Shown here piece after piece: positions 50,652-59,135 of a stretch of DNA of 64,000 bases (position 1 is its first letter; every line of letters begins with the position of its first letter). Source of the DNA: Paenibacillus sp. 19GGS1-52 (GTDB lineage Bacteria > Bacillota > Bacilli > Paenibacillales > Paenibacillaceae); the NCBI RefSeq assembly GCF_022369515.1, contig NZ_CP059724.1, positions 5,518,001-5,582,000 on the forward strand. The letters run 5' to 3'. The position numbers and the translations under genes were made by a program. The notes beneath the pieces were generated by a model. That model ran no database searches. It worked only from the letters and a program-made list of their open reading frames with translations, and was not told the DNA's origin.

Positions 50652-51620
50652 ATGACATTACCTTATCCTTTGAAATTTCAACCTGAATTTAAAGAACGTG
50701 TCTGGGGAGGCCGAGCATTGGAGAAATTCGGTCTGGACTTGCCCGAAGGACATATTGGTGAAGGTTGGATGATTGCCGATCATCCTAACGGAACCTCTTC
50801 CGTAGTTAACGGAGAATTGGCTGGACAAGGCCTGGACCAAATTCGCGAGCAATTTGGCCACGAATGGTTCGGCAGCAAAGGAATTTCGGAAGCTGGTGGA
50901 AGATTCCCGCTGCTGATCAAACTGTTGGACTGCAATGACAATCTATCCATCCAGGTGCATCCTACGGATGACTATAAAGGATTGCCACAAGGAGAACTGG
51001 GCAAAACAGAAATGTGGTATGTGCTGGACGCCAAACCAGATGCCAAAATCATTTACGGCCTCAAAGAAGGCGTAACCCGTGAGACCCTGAGGGAAGCACT
51101 GGAGAAGGGTACTGTAATGGACAGCCTTCAGGAGGTATCCGTCTCCGCTGGTGACTCATTCTACATCCCAGCCGGAACCGTTCACGCCTTATGTGCTGGT
51201 GTTGTCGTTGCGGAGATCCAACAAAACTCAGATACTACATATCGGATTTATGATTATGACCGTCCCGGCCTTGATGGCAAGCCGCGTGAGCTTCATATCG
51301 AGGATTCCCTCAACGTTACGGCTTACGAAGGCGCAGGAGCTACTTCGATGAAGACCGACAATGCGGTTCCTGGTGAGTGGCTGCAGCTCGCAGCTTCACC
51401 TTATTTTATTGTGGAAAAGGGACTCGTGCTTGGAGAATGGGATCTTTCCACTACACCAGACAGCTTCACCATTCTAGTGATCTGCGAAGGCAGCGGACAT
51501 CTGAAATGGAACGGCGGCTCCCAGCCCTATGCTGCAGGAGAATGTTATTTATTGCCTTCAAGCCTAGGCTCCTACTCGATCGAAGGCCAGTCCACCGTGC
51601 TTCGTTCGTATTTACCATAA
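50652..51620 (+). CDS. manA: Mannose-6-phosphate isomerase, class I
   Basis: 322 residues, cupin. Zn ligands in LSIQVHPTD (Gln/His) and GKTEMWYVL (Glu) plus AGTVHALCAG (His) and the Arg in YRIYDYDR. Interconverts mannose-6-P and fructose-6-P. Small Firmicutes type (YvyI/GmuF-like). ATG behind GGAAGGAAG. Confidence 0.9.
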   Translation: MTLPYPLKFQPEFKERVWGGRALEKFGLDLPEGHIGEGWMIADHPNGTSSVVNGELAGQGLDQIREQFGHEWFGSKGISEAGGRFPLLIKLLDCNDNLSIQVHPTDDYKGLPQGELGKTEMWYVLDAKPDAKIIYGLKEGVTRETLREALEKGTVMDSLQEVSVSAGDSFYIPAGTVHALCAGVVVAEIQQNSDTTYRIYDYDRPGLDGKPRELHIEDSLNVTAYEGAGATSMKTDNAVPGEWLQLAASPYFIVEKGLVLGEWDLSTTPDSFTILVICEGSGHLKWNGGSQPYAAGECYLLPSSLGSYSIEGQSTVLRSYLP

Positions 51621-51645
51621 GCCATAACTTTCAGGAGGAAAGGCT

Positions 51646-52614
51646 ATGAGGGAAAATAGCTTTACTATGACTGATCCCGTAGGAGTAACCATTCATGTCT
51701 ATGAATGGTTGCCGGACATAGAAACACCCGTCAGGGGAATTGTGCAAATTTCTCATGGCATGTGCGAAACGGCTGCCCGTTACGCTCGCTTTGCGGCCGC
51801 ATTAACTGGGAATGGCTATGCAGTATATGCCAATGACCACCGGGGCCATGGCCAAACTGCGGGTGAAGTCGATCTGCTAGGCGATACTGGAGAGAACGGC
51901 TTCTACTGGATGCGGCGCAATGTGCTCCAGCTCTGCGCCATTGCCCTTTCCAGACATGTTGGACGACCCATTTTTCTCTTCGCACACAGCATGGGTTCCT
52001 TTCTGGCCCAGAAGATGATGTGTGAAGAAGGTAATGAGATCTATGCGGGTTATATTCTCAGCGGGACCAACGGCCCACGCAGCATGCTGCGGCTTGGCGA
52101 GTCGCTGGCTGATATACAGTTAAGGCTCCAAGGTAATCGTCATCGCAGTGTTTTACTAAACGGCATCGTATTCGGTGGTTACAACCGCGCCTTCCTCCCG
52201 ATAAGAACAGCGTTTGATTGGCTAAGTCGTGATGAATCTGAAGTAGATAAATACATTGCCGATCCCTTTTGTGGTGCGATCTGCACCACCTGCTTTTTCC
52301 GTGATTTCTTCCGGCTGCTACGTGATATCCACTCGAGGAAATCTCTGCGTACATTACGTACAGACAAGCCTGTATATCTTTTTTCCGGAGCAAAAGACCC
52401 CGTCAGCACAAATGGTCAGGGGGTCCTGCGTCTTGTAAAGATATACAAGGAGCATGGGATCTCGGATGTGGAACATAAGCTCTATCCAGAAGGCAGGCAC
52501 GAAATGCTGAATGAGGTGAATCGGGAACAAGTCACGGTTGATGTGCTTGACTGGATCGCCCGACATCTCCCCTCAGAAGAGAAACCGCAAACGGCGGGTG
52601 TAATAACCTCCTAA
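51646..52614 (+). CDS. Alpha/beta hydrolase (serine aminopeptidase S33 / monoacylglycerol-lipase type)
   Basis: 322 residues. Oxyanion HG-like region VQISHGMCETAARYARFA, nucleophile elbow FAHSMGSFLAQ (Ser, GxSxG with Ala for first Gly), Asp in LFSGAKDPVS and His in YPEGRHEMLNE. Cytosolic lipase or esterase. AGGAGGAAAGG precedes ATG 51646, 25 nt after manA. A terminator follows. Confidence 0.8.
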   Translation: MRENSFTMTDPVGVTIHVYEWLPDIETPVRGIVQISHGMCETAARYARFAAALTGNGYAVYANDHRGHGQTAGEVDLLGDTGENGFYWMRRNVLQLCAIALSRHVGRPIFLFAHSMGSFLAQKMMCEEGNEIYAGYILSGTNGPRSMLRLGESLADIQLRLQGNRHRSVLLNGIVFGGYNRAFLPIRTAFDWLSRDESEVDKYIADPFCGAICTTCFFRDFFRLLRDIHSRKSLRTLRTDKPVYLFSGAKDPVSTNGQGVLRLVKIYKEHGISDVEHKLYPEGRHEMLNEVNREQVTVDVLDWIARHLPSEEKPQTAGVITS

Positions 52615-52630
52615 GCAGGCTAAAGACAGG

Positions 52631-52675
52631 CCATTTCAGCTTTTCCGGAATGCCTGTCTTTTCTTTTATATGCTA
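52631..52675 (+). terminator. Terminator after alpha/beta hydrolase gene
   Basis: AGACAGGC...GCCTGTCT hairpin with TTTCTTTT downstream. Confidence 0.8.
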
Positions 52676-52713
52676 CAAATCTACTAATGATCCATTTTTT
52701 AACAAAGTCAATA

Positions 52714-52722
52714 TGATATAAT
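52714..52722 (+). promoter_or_regulatory. Extended -10 promoter of the small toxin gene
   Basis: TGATATAAT, an extended -10 element (TGN-TATAAT) without a good -35. Initiation near 52729, about 55 nt upstream of the toxin ATG. Confidence 0.5.
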
Positions 52723-52784
52723 TTAACTGTACAACACTGCATGTTTGAGTACCCGGTCATCCCCTTAATAGGGAGGTGATAGAA

Positions 52785-52868
52785 ATGGAGGTACGTGATG
52801 CAATTGCTTTAATGTTCGCATTCGGCATGTTTATATTAGCGCTTCTTGCCTATATCAAAAAGAAATAG
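52785..52868 (+). CDS. Holin-like small membrane toxin (type I TA candidate)
   Basis: 27 residues: MEVRDAIALMFAF, then GMFILALLAYIKKK. A single hydrophobic helix with a charged start and basic end is typical of putative holin-like toxins (Hol_Tox), small membrane peptides that depolarise membranes when overexpressed. GGGAGGTGATAG precedes the ATG. An apparent antisense RNA on the opposite strand overlaps its 3' end (52855-52973). Expression would be blocked by this RNA; lack of a protein partner fits type I systems. Toxicity is not shown here. Confidence 0.7.
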   Translation: MEVRDAIALMFAFGMFILALLAYIKKK

Positions 52869-52973
52869 ACCGCCCCGGCAAGGTAACGGTCTATCTCATC
52901 CGCAAAACTAACGACCGGCTGCTCATTCAGCAGTGGTTGTACGTGGGGCCATGCTCACGCAAGGCTCCTTTTT
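52855..52973 (-). ncRNA. Putative antitoxin antisense RNA
   Basis: A minus-strand extended -10 (TGT-TATAAT, 52980-52988) would start an RNA near 52973. It runs about 119 nt toward the toxin gene and ends at ATAGACCG...CGGTCTAT followed by TTTCTTTTTG, a terminator whose T-run overlaps the toxin 3' codons. Complementarity to the toxin mRNA would be full over the 3' UTR and last codons, as in TxpA/RatA or BsrG/SR4. Confidence 0.6.
52945..52973 (+). terminator. Terminator of the toxin mRNA
   Basis: GGGGCC / GGCTCC (one G-T pair) hairpin followed by TTTTT at 52969-52973; the toxin transcript thus ends where the antisense RNA starts. Confidence 0.55.
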
Positions 52974-53069
52974 ATACTTATTATAACATAACCCATTTTA
53001 TTACAGAAACACAACATATGCGCTCAACCATTCAGTTGACTGCTACTCAATAAGGAAGATGGTGCAACT

Positions 53070-53918
53070 ATGGACATTACCCAAACCGAGAAGCAACAAA
53101 TTCTGGATTTCTATAACGCTGGAGCAGAACAGGGACGATTGGAACGTGGGATCGGGGTCATCGAATGGGAACGAAGCAAGGAAATCATCAGCCGATATCT
53201 TCCAACCAGTAAAACGGTCATCTACGATATCGGTGGCGGAACAGGTGCTTATTCCAGATGGCTGGCGGCCTTGGGCCATGAGGTCCATATGTTTGAGCTA
53301 GCACCTGAAGCTGTTCTTTACGCACAAAAGCAACAAGCCTCAAATGATATCCCGGCTATACATACCATCGAGGTCGCTGACGCACGCCATATCGCAAGAG
53401 CTGATGAGAGCGCTGACTTGGTACTCCTTATGGGTCCTCTCTACCATTTGCCAGACCGAAAAGAGCGGCTAGCCGCTTTGCATGAAGCCACAAGATTACT
53501 TAAGCCAGGTGGAACACTGCTCGTCGCAGCAATTTCCCGGTTTAGCTCTACTCTGTGGGGGCTATCCGTATTTGGTGGTCAGAATAATCTAATCGATGAG
53601 GCCGCGTTCATGACAATGATCGAGATGGAGCTGACAGAAGGCCAGCATATCCGGCCCGCAGAGTACCCTAAATTTATCTCACGCGCATTTTTCCATCTTC
53701 CGGCAGATTTACGAAACGAAATTGAAGCGAGTGGATTAACGCATCTGGCCACGATTGGTGTGGAAGGTCCGGTGTGGATCGTACCTGCCTTTACTGAAAA
53801 GTGGGAGAATAAGCAGAGCAGAGAAGCCTTACTCAAAATAAGCTCTCTTGTCGAAGACCAAGAGAGCTTACTGGGGATGAGTCCACATATGTTGGCTGTG
53901 GCTAGGAAGAAGATATGA
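53070..53918 (+). CDS. Class I SAM-dependent methyltransferase
   Basis: 282 residues. VIYDIGGGTGAYSRWLAALGHEVHMFEL (motif I and post-I), LVLLMGPLYHLPDRKERL and LKPGGTLLVAA. No accessory domain names the substrate. ATG behind AAGGAAG. Stands alone, next to the toxin-antitoxin region. Confidence 0.8.
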   Translation: MDITQTEKQQILDFYNAGAEQGRLERGIGVIEWERSKEIISRYLPTSKTVIYDIGGGTGAYSRWLAALGHEVHMFELAPEAVLYAQKQQASNDIPAIHTIEVADARHIARADESADLVLLMGPLYHLPDRKERLAALHEATRLLKPGGTLLVAAISRFSSTLWGLSVFGGQNNLIDEAAFMTMIEMELTEGQHIRPAEYPKFISRAFFHLPADLRNEIEASGLTHLATIGVEGPVWIVPAFTEKWENKQSREALLKISSLVEDQESLLGMSPHMLAVARKKI

Positions 53919-53963
53919 TATCCTACAAAAATTTTAAATTACAAGGACGAACCCATGTAGAAT

Positions 53964-54155
53964 TATTTAACATGAATTACTGCTGCTAATATGAGTCATG
54001 TAGCTCTTGAAAGCTATTTAACATGAATTTCTGCCTCTAATTCGGGTTTTGGACCCTGATTTCCTGAATTCGTAGGAAAATAACGGCATAATTTGTTGTT
54101 AATTTAATGTTCAGGGCATGAATCCATCGATTTAGAGGCATAAAATGCTGTTAAA
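53964..54155. repeat. Cluster of short intergenic repeats
   Basis: TATTTAACATGAATT begins two 27-nt direct copies (53964-53990 and 54015-54041; 24 of 27 identical), and TTTAGAGGCATAAAATGCTG at 54131-54150 continuing into TTAAA is a degenerate inverted copy. The gap 53919-54230 otherwise holds no supported gene. It resembles dispersed intergenic repeat units. Confidence 0.5.
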
Positions 54156-54230
54156 AAACACTCCTAAAGCTCACCTAACGCTAAGGAATATTCGCCCTTG
54201 TAGGATCACTGTACTTCCTTACGTTCGCAG

Positions 54231-54845
54231 TCAATCCCCCCAAGGAACAATCTGCAACTCTGGCCATAACTTCTTCCATTTCTGTGCTTTGCTGAAATAT
54301 ATGCTTTCGTTTATGAGCACTTTATTAGGTCTGACAATCAGGCCGAATAAATCTCCCAAGCCAAATGGAGCGTATATGTGCCAGCTGTCATCATCATTTA
54401 ACCTCGCGCCAAGACAAGTGGCTGTAGTCGGCCACTTGTCAATTGCGGACTCCAAAGAGCGATAAGGCTGAAGATCAATCCCGAATTTTTCACGGTACCA
54501 TAGATGTACTCGGGCTTGATTCTTAATGTCCACCGGAAACGGAGTCCCGGCAAAAATCTTTTCCCCCTTCGTGATCATTGCATCTTCTGCATCGTAGCTG
54601 AGATCAGCCTCATCATAATAGATGATGTCTATATCACCAATGCCATATTCCGGTGGGCGTTCCGTTAGCTTATTCCATACAGTCTGCACAAGACAGCCTG
54701 CTCCAATGTAATAGGGATGTGGGCCTAATGACCTCGCTTCTCGGAATAAAGACATTAGCGTTTCATTCTTAGTAAAAATATCAATCAGCCTTTCCTTGTA
54801 TTGCTCTTCATACAAGGATAGGAAAATCTGTTCCTTCACGTCCAA
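54231..54845 (-). CDS. Nucleotidyltransferase-family protein (DUF925-like)
   Basis: 204 residues. GPHPYYIGAGCLVQTVWNKL and YGIGDIDIIYYDEADLSYDAE (acidic D-x-D motif) match the NTP_transf_6 family; LHPF-like C-terminal FGLGDLFGLIVRPNK and HIYAPFGL. Substrate unknown. Follows the radical-SAM gene by 11 nt on the same strand. Confidence 0.75.
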   Translation of the reverse strand: MDVKEQIFLSLYEEQYKERLIDIFTKNETLMSLFREARSLGPHPYYIGAGCLVQTVWNKLTERPPEYGIGDIDIIYYDEADLSYDAEDAMITKGEKIFAGTPFPVDIKNQARVHLWYREKFGIDLQPYRSLESAIDKWPTTATCLGARLNDDDSWHIYAPFGLGDLFGLIVRPNKVLINESIYFSKAQKWKKLWPELQIVPWGD

Positions 54846-54856
54846 GGCCCCCTGTA

Positions 54857-56770
54857 TTATAGCGGCAGCGTATAATATTGCGCCCGCTGGCTCTCATCCT
54901 GCTGGTATAGCACGATGAGCAGTGTGTTTCCGGTTCCAACTATGCTGGATGGTGCTTCAGCTACAGCTGTAGAGACACCATCCACCATCGCAGCCGCAAA
55001 CGTGATATTCGCCTCGCTGCCTGCTAATGCTGTGACATTATCGCTTTCCAACTCACCGCCGGAAAGGGTGTCCACGAAAGCTGGAGCCTCAGCTCCAGCC
55101 CTCATGCCGCTGATGGATTCCAGCACCGTCTCCAGTGAAAAAGGCAGCACCTCGAGCATAATAACCTTTTGCAGTTCCCGTTCATTCAGCTTGGCCTCTG
55201 CCAGTTTCGCCGAGATCAATTCCGGGTGGCTGACAATCTCCCTCAAATGTAGCGACCAATCCGCTTTCTCGAGTGTGTAATCCCACCAGATTTTACGCGG
55301 CTTATATTTGTGTCCAAGGAAATAATCGAGCTTCATAAGTCCTGTTATAACCTCCATGTACGGCGTCCCCCGGTCAATCAGGAACGACTGCAGGCGGGTG
55401 AATAGATCCTCCAGCTGATGGCCGATCTTCTGCCAGCCCCGCTCTTCCCAATAATCTCCGAATTCCTGAAAGAAATCGAAGGGCGATTCGAAAACATGGC
55501 GGATCAAATATTTGGCCGTATGGTCGAGTCTATGACTGTTCCAGTATTTCTCCAGCACATCCTCCAGCCGCTTCAAGCGGATAATATCAGAGAAGGGCAT
55601 CATATGGCTGCTCAGAATCTCATAGGGTGCATGCTCCATGTAGGTATAGTCATATTTTGCTGCCTGAGCCCGCAGCCCAGTACCACGAAGCATCTTCAAG
55701 AAGCCCAGTTGCAGCTCTTCCGGCTCCATGGCGAAAACATCATTGAAGGTTTTGCGGAAGGTGGAATAATCCTCCATTGGCAGTCCGGCAATCAAATCCA
55801 GATGCTGGTCAATATTGCCGCTCTCCTTAATCTTCATCACCGTGCGGGACAACTTCGTAAAGTTCTGGCGGCGTTTGACCAATTCATTGGTCTCGTCATT
55901 GGTGGACTGCACGCCAATTTCGAATCTAAACACTCCTGGCGGGGCATTATTGGACAAAAAATCCAAGACCTCCGGCCGCATAATATCGGCTGTTATTTCG
56001 AACTGAAACACACATCCTTGGTGGTTATCGATTAGAAATTGGAACATTTCCATGGCGTAGCTACGGTTGATATTGAAGGTGCGATCCAGAAACTTAATGA
56101 TCTTCGCGCCATTTTCAATCAAATAGAGCAGATCCGACTTTACACGTTCAATATCATAGTAACGTACGCCTACCTCTATACTAGACAGACAGAAGGAGCA
56201 ACTGAAGGGACAACCCCGGCTGGTCTCAAAATATACAATACGTTTGCCCAGATCCGGCAGATCATCGGCAAAGCGATGCGGCGTAGGTAAGGTGTTGAGA
56301 TCACTTTTGGGGCGCGGCGGATTAACAATCAACTCTTCCCCCTGACGGTAGGCAGCTCCAAATACAAAGTGGAATTTGTGGTCATCGCGCAGCTCCTGCA
56401 GCAAGTGGTGAAAGGTTTCTTCCCCGTCTCCGTTAACAACAAAATCAATACCGGATTCCCGTTTCATCCAATATAGCGGCTCGTACGATACCTCTGGTCC
56501 ACCCAAAATAATCTTCACTTCAGGCATAACCTGTTTGAGAATACCGATCAGCTTGACCGTCTCCTCGATATTCCATATATAACAGGAAAAGCCGATCACA
56601 TCCGGCCGTTTCTGAAACAAATCCGACACGATATTCATCAAGGGATCTTTGATGGTGTACTCTGCCAAAAGAATATCCTTAAATTCATGTTCACTGTAAG
56701 CCTTAAGGAGACGGATCGCCAGCGAGGTATGGATATATTTAGCATTTAATGTAGCCAGGATGATTCTCAT
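54857..56770 (-). CDS. B12-binding radical SAM protein (DUF4080) with C-terminal insert
   Basis: 637 residues from ATG 56770 (MRIILATLNAKYIHTS) behind AAGAAGG. A B12-binding-like domain (IGFSCYIWNIEETVKLIGIL, GGPEVSY) is followed by the radical SAM core SRGCPFSCSFCLSS and QLGFLKMLRGTGLR, then the DUF4080 tail. Between EVLPFSLETVLESISG and LIVLYQQDESQRAQYY lies an about 60-residue Ala/Ser/Gly-rich stretch without repeats, not usual for the family. Reaction unknown. The ribosome-binding site lies just after the recQ stop. Confidence 0.8.
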   Translation of the reverse strand: MRIILATLNAKYIHTSLAIRLLKAYSEHEFKDILLAEYTIKDPLMNIVSDLFQKRPDVIGFSCYIWNIEETVKLIGILKQVMPEVKIILGGPEVSYEPLYWMKRESGIDFVVNGDGEETFHHLLQELRDDHKFHFVFGAAYRQGEELIVNPPRPKSDLNTLPTPHRFADDLPDLGKRIVYFETSRGCPFSCSFCLSSIEVGVRYYDIERVKSDLLYLIENGAKIIKFLDRTFNINRSYAMEMFQFLIDNHQGCVFQFEITADIMRPEVLDFLSNNAPPGVFRFEIGVQSTNDETNELVKRRQNFTKLSRTVMKIKESGNIDQHLDLIAGLPMEDYSTFRKTFNDVFAMEPEELQLGFLKMLRGTGLRAQAAKYDYTYMEHAPYEILSSHMMPFSDIIRLKRLEDVLEKYWNSHRLDHTAKYLIRHVFESPFDFFQEFGDYWEERGWQKIGHQLEDLFTRLQSFLIDRGTPYMEVITGLMKLDYFLGHKYKPRKIWWDYTLEKADWSLHLREIVSHPELISAKLAEAKLNERELQKVIMLEVLPFSLETVLESISGMRAGAEAPAFVDTLSGGELESDNVTALAGSEANITFAAAMVDGVSTAVAEAPSSIVGTGNTLLIVLYQQDESQRAQYYTLPL

Positions 56771-56786
56771 GCTTATGCGACCTTCT

Positions 56787-58628
56787 TTACATTTCATTTT
56801 GGAAAAAATCAAGGAATTCCTTGCCGTACTTGCGATACTTCACTTCCCCGACACCCTTCACTCTCAGCATTTCACTTTCTGTCTGCGGGCAAATCACACT
56901 CATCTCACGTAAGGTCGCATCATTAAAAATGATATAGGATGGCACATGCTCCCGACCTGCCAGCTCCCGCCGGATGAGGCGCAACTGCTCGAATACGGTC
57001 TCATTAACAGCTGAGGGTGACAGATCGTGGCCACGGCCGCGATCCCGCGAACTGGAGGCTCCCGTGCGGGAAGGCCGAGCCACACGCTGCAGAACCTCAC
57101 GCTGGCCGCGCAGCACTTCAGCAGCAGGGAGCTGCAGCCGCACAACTGGATATTGCCCTTCCGACAAGGCCAGATAACCTTCCGAGATCAGCACATTGAT
57201 GATCTCGGAAATCTCCTTCTCGCTCTTGCTGGACATCATGCCATGTGTGGGCAGCTTGTCGAAACCATACTGCACCACCTTCTGATTACGGGAGCCCTTT
57301 AGTACCGAGGCTACCAGTGCCACACCGTAGCGCTCCCGCATGCGGTGAATGCAGGAGAAGATTTTTTGCGCATCTACGGTCATATCGACCAATTCCCGCT
57401 CATCCGTGCATGAGCTGCAAATCCCACAAGGCTTGTCCTCATGCTCTTCCCCGAAATAATCCAGATGTGCATTACGCAGACATCGGGTGGTATAGCAGTA
57501 ATCAATCATCGCTTGAAGCTTGCGGTATTCGTTGGCTTTGCGCTCCGGGTCTTGCGGGTTCTGCTCAATCAGGAACTTCTGTGTCATGATATCCTGCGCA
57601 CTGAACAACAGAATACATTCACTTGTCTCTCCATCTCGACCCGCACGTCCTGCTTCCTGAACGTAGGCCTCCATATTCTTCGGCATATTATAGTGAATAA
57701 CGTAACGTACATTAGACTTGTCGATCCCCATGCCAAACGCATTCGTCGCCACCATGACCCTGATATCATCATAGAGGAAACCTTCCTGACTATCGGCCCG
57801 TTCCTGATCGTTCATTCCGGCATGATATCGGCCTACTGCTATTCCAGCAGCCTGCAATCTTTGATGCAGATCATCTACATCTTTGCGAGTAGCGGCATAA
57901 ATAATGCCTGGCTGATGTGAATGTGTTGCCGCGTAGTCCATAACGAACTCCCGCTTATTCTCACCTCGCAGCACTGACATCGCCAGATTGTCCCGTCCAA
58001 GTCCAGTCATGAAGACACTCGGCTTGCGCAAACGCAGCAGGCGGACCATATCCTCCATTACCTCCGGCGTTGCGGTTGCGGTAAATGCAGCCAGAATAGG
58101 CCGGTTGGGCAATTCCTCCACGAACGGAGAAACGGAAAGATAACTCGTGCGGAAATCATGTCCCCATTGCGATACGCAGTGAGCTTCATCGACAGCCACA
58201 CAGGAAATAGATAGTCCCGCCATTTCCAGACGGAACCAGTCCAGTTCCAGCCGTTCTGGCGCAACATAAAGTAGCTTCAACTCGCCCCGGTGGGCGGCGC
58301 GAATCCGCTCGTTGACTTCCTTTCCGCTCAGTGTGCTATTAATAAAAGCTGCCGGTATGCCGGCTGTGGTCAATGCGTCCACCTGATCCTTCATTAGCGA
58401 GATCAGCGGTGAGATTACAAGCGTCAAGCCCGGCAGCAGCAGCGCCGGAACCTGGTAGCAGATCGACTTCCCACCTCCGGTTGGCATAATGCCCAGCGTA
58501 TCTCGGCCTTCCAGCAGACTCTCAACTATCTTTTTCTGACCCTCGCGGAAGTCGGAATAGCCATAATATTTTTGCAGTTCAGCCTGCGCCTGTTCCATAG
58601 TAGGGGCTTGCATCTTCATCTCTATCAT
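56787..58628 (-). CDS. recQ: ATP-dependent DNA helicase RecQ
   Basis: 613 residues. Helicase motifs: GIMPTGGGKSICYQVPAL (Walker A, about 45), DEAHCVSQWGHDFR, ATATP, GRAGRDGE; zinc-binding RQC region with CYTTRCLRNAHLDYFGE and CGICSSC; a C-terminal HRDC domain (LRLIRRELAGREHVPSYIIFNDATL). A Ser/Arg-rich linker (SRTGASSSRDRGRGHD) precedes HRDC. 3'-5' helicase in recombination/repair. ATG 58628 is only 2 nt from AAGGAG; ATG 58619 is possible. Immediately followed by the DUF4080 gene. Confidence 0.93.
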   Translation of the reverse strand: MIEMKMQAPTMEQAQAELQKYYGYSDFREGQKKIVESLLEGRDTLGIMPTGGGKSICYQVPALLLPGLTLVISPLISLMKDQVDALTTAGIPAAFINSTLSGKEVNERIRAAHRGELKLLYVAPERLELDWFRLEMAGLSISCVAVDEAHCVSQWGHDFRTSYLSVSPFVEELPNRPILAAFTATATPEVMEDMVRLLRLRKPSVFMTGLGRDNLAMSVLRGENKREFVMDYAATHSHQPGIIYAATRKDVDDLHQRLQAAGIAVGRYHAGMNDQERADSQEGFLYDDIRVMVATNAFGMGIDKSNVRYVIHYNMPKNMEAYVQEAGRAGRDGETSECILLFSAQDIMTQKFLIEQNPQDPERKANEYRKLQAMIDYCYTTRCLRNAHLDYFGEEHEDKPCGICSSCTDERELVDMTVDAQKIFSCIHRMRERYGVALVASVLKGSRNQKVVQYGFDKLPTHGMMSSKSEKEISEIINVLISEGYLALSEGQYPVVRLQLPAAEVLRGQREVLQRVARPSRTGASSSRDRGRGHDLSPSAVNETVFEQLRLIRRELAGREHVPSYIIFNDATLREMSVICPQTESEMLRVKGVGEVKYRKYGKEFLDFFQNEM

Positions 58629-58855
58629 AACTCCTTAAGCGTTTCTATCTTTAGTTTAGCGGGCAACGGAGCAATGAGCAACCGCCGGAGCTATAGAAGC
58701 TGCTTCTCCTTATAAATAATTACATAAATAATGGAGTTCTGAGGAACTCTTTATAGTGAGACCGCTAATGAGTAAATCGAGGGCGCTAACGGACCAAAGA
58801 ATGGTGTCTACTGTATTGTTACCTAGGTGTAACAGGAATCGAACGGAGCGTAAAT

Positions 58856-59041
58856 ATGATCAATGTATACAGTTATATGGCCATGGTACTTCTGTTCTCC
58901 GGGCTTATACTGCTAACGATCGACAGTAAGATCTATAGTGTCAATGGATGGGTCCGCGAAAAAAAGGCGGCTTCTGTAGTAGGCTGGATCTATAGTGCAC
59001 TTTCCCTATTAGTAATTATTTTCGTGCTTTTTTTTATGTAA
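58856..59041 (+). CDS. Small two-helix membrane protein (CLC_0170-like)
   Basis: 61 residues with two helices (YMAMVLLFSGLILLTID and VVGWIYSALSLLVIIFVLFF) and a short basic loop WVREKKA. The pattern recalls the CLC_0170 family of Bacillota, not checked. ATG behind CGGAGCG; single gene. Function unknown. Confidence 0.6.
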   Translation: MINVYSYMAMVLLFSGLILLTIDSKIYSVNGWVREKKAASVVGWIYSALSLLVIIFVLFFM

Positions 59042-59135
59042 AAAGACTCTAAAGGCCTATGGTCCTCTCCATAGTAATTCTTCCCCACCCATGGTATATT
59101 GAGGAGTACAATATCAGAGGACGGAGAATGTAGTC

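Noticed and set aside
54145..54465. Plus-strand 106-codon frame
   Set aside because: Mostly antisense to the DUF925-like gene and begins inside the repeat cluster.
57245..57920. Plus-strand frames opposite recQ
   Set aside because: Shadows of the conserved helicase gene without ribosome-binding sites or domain patterns.
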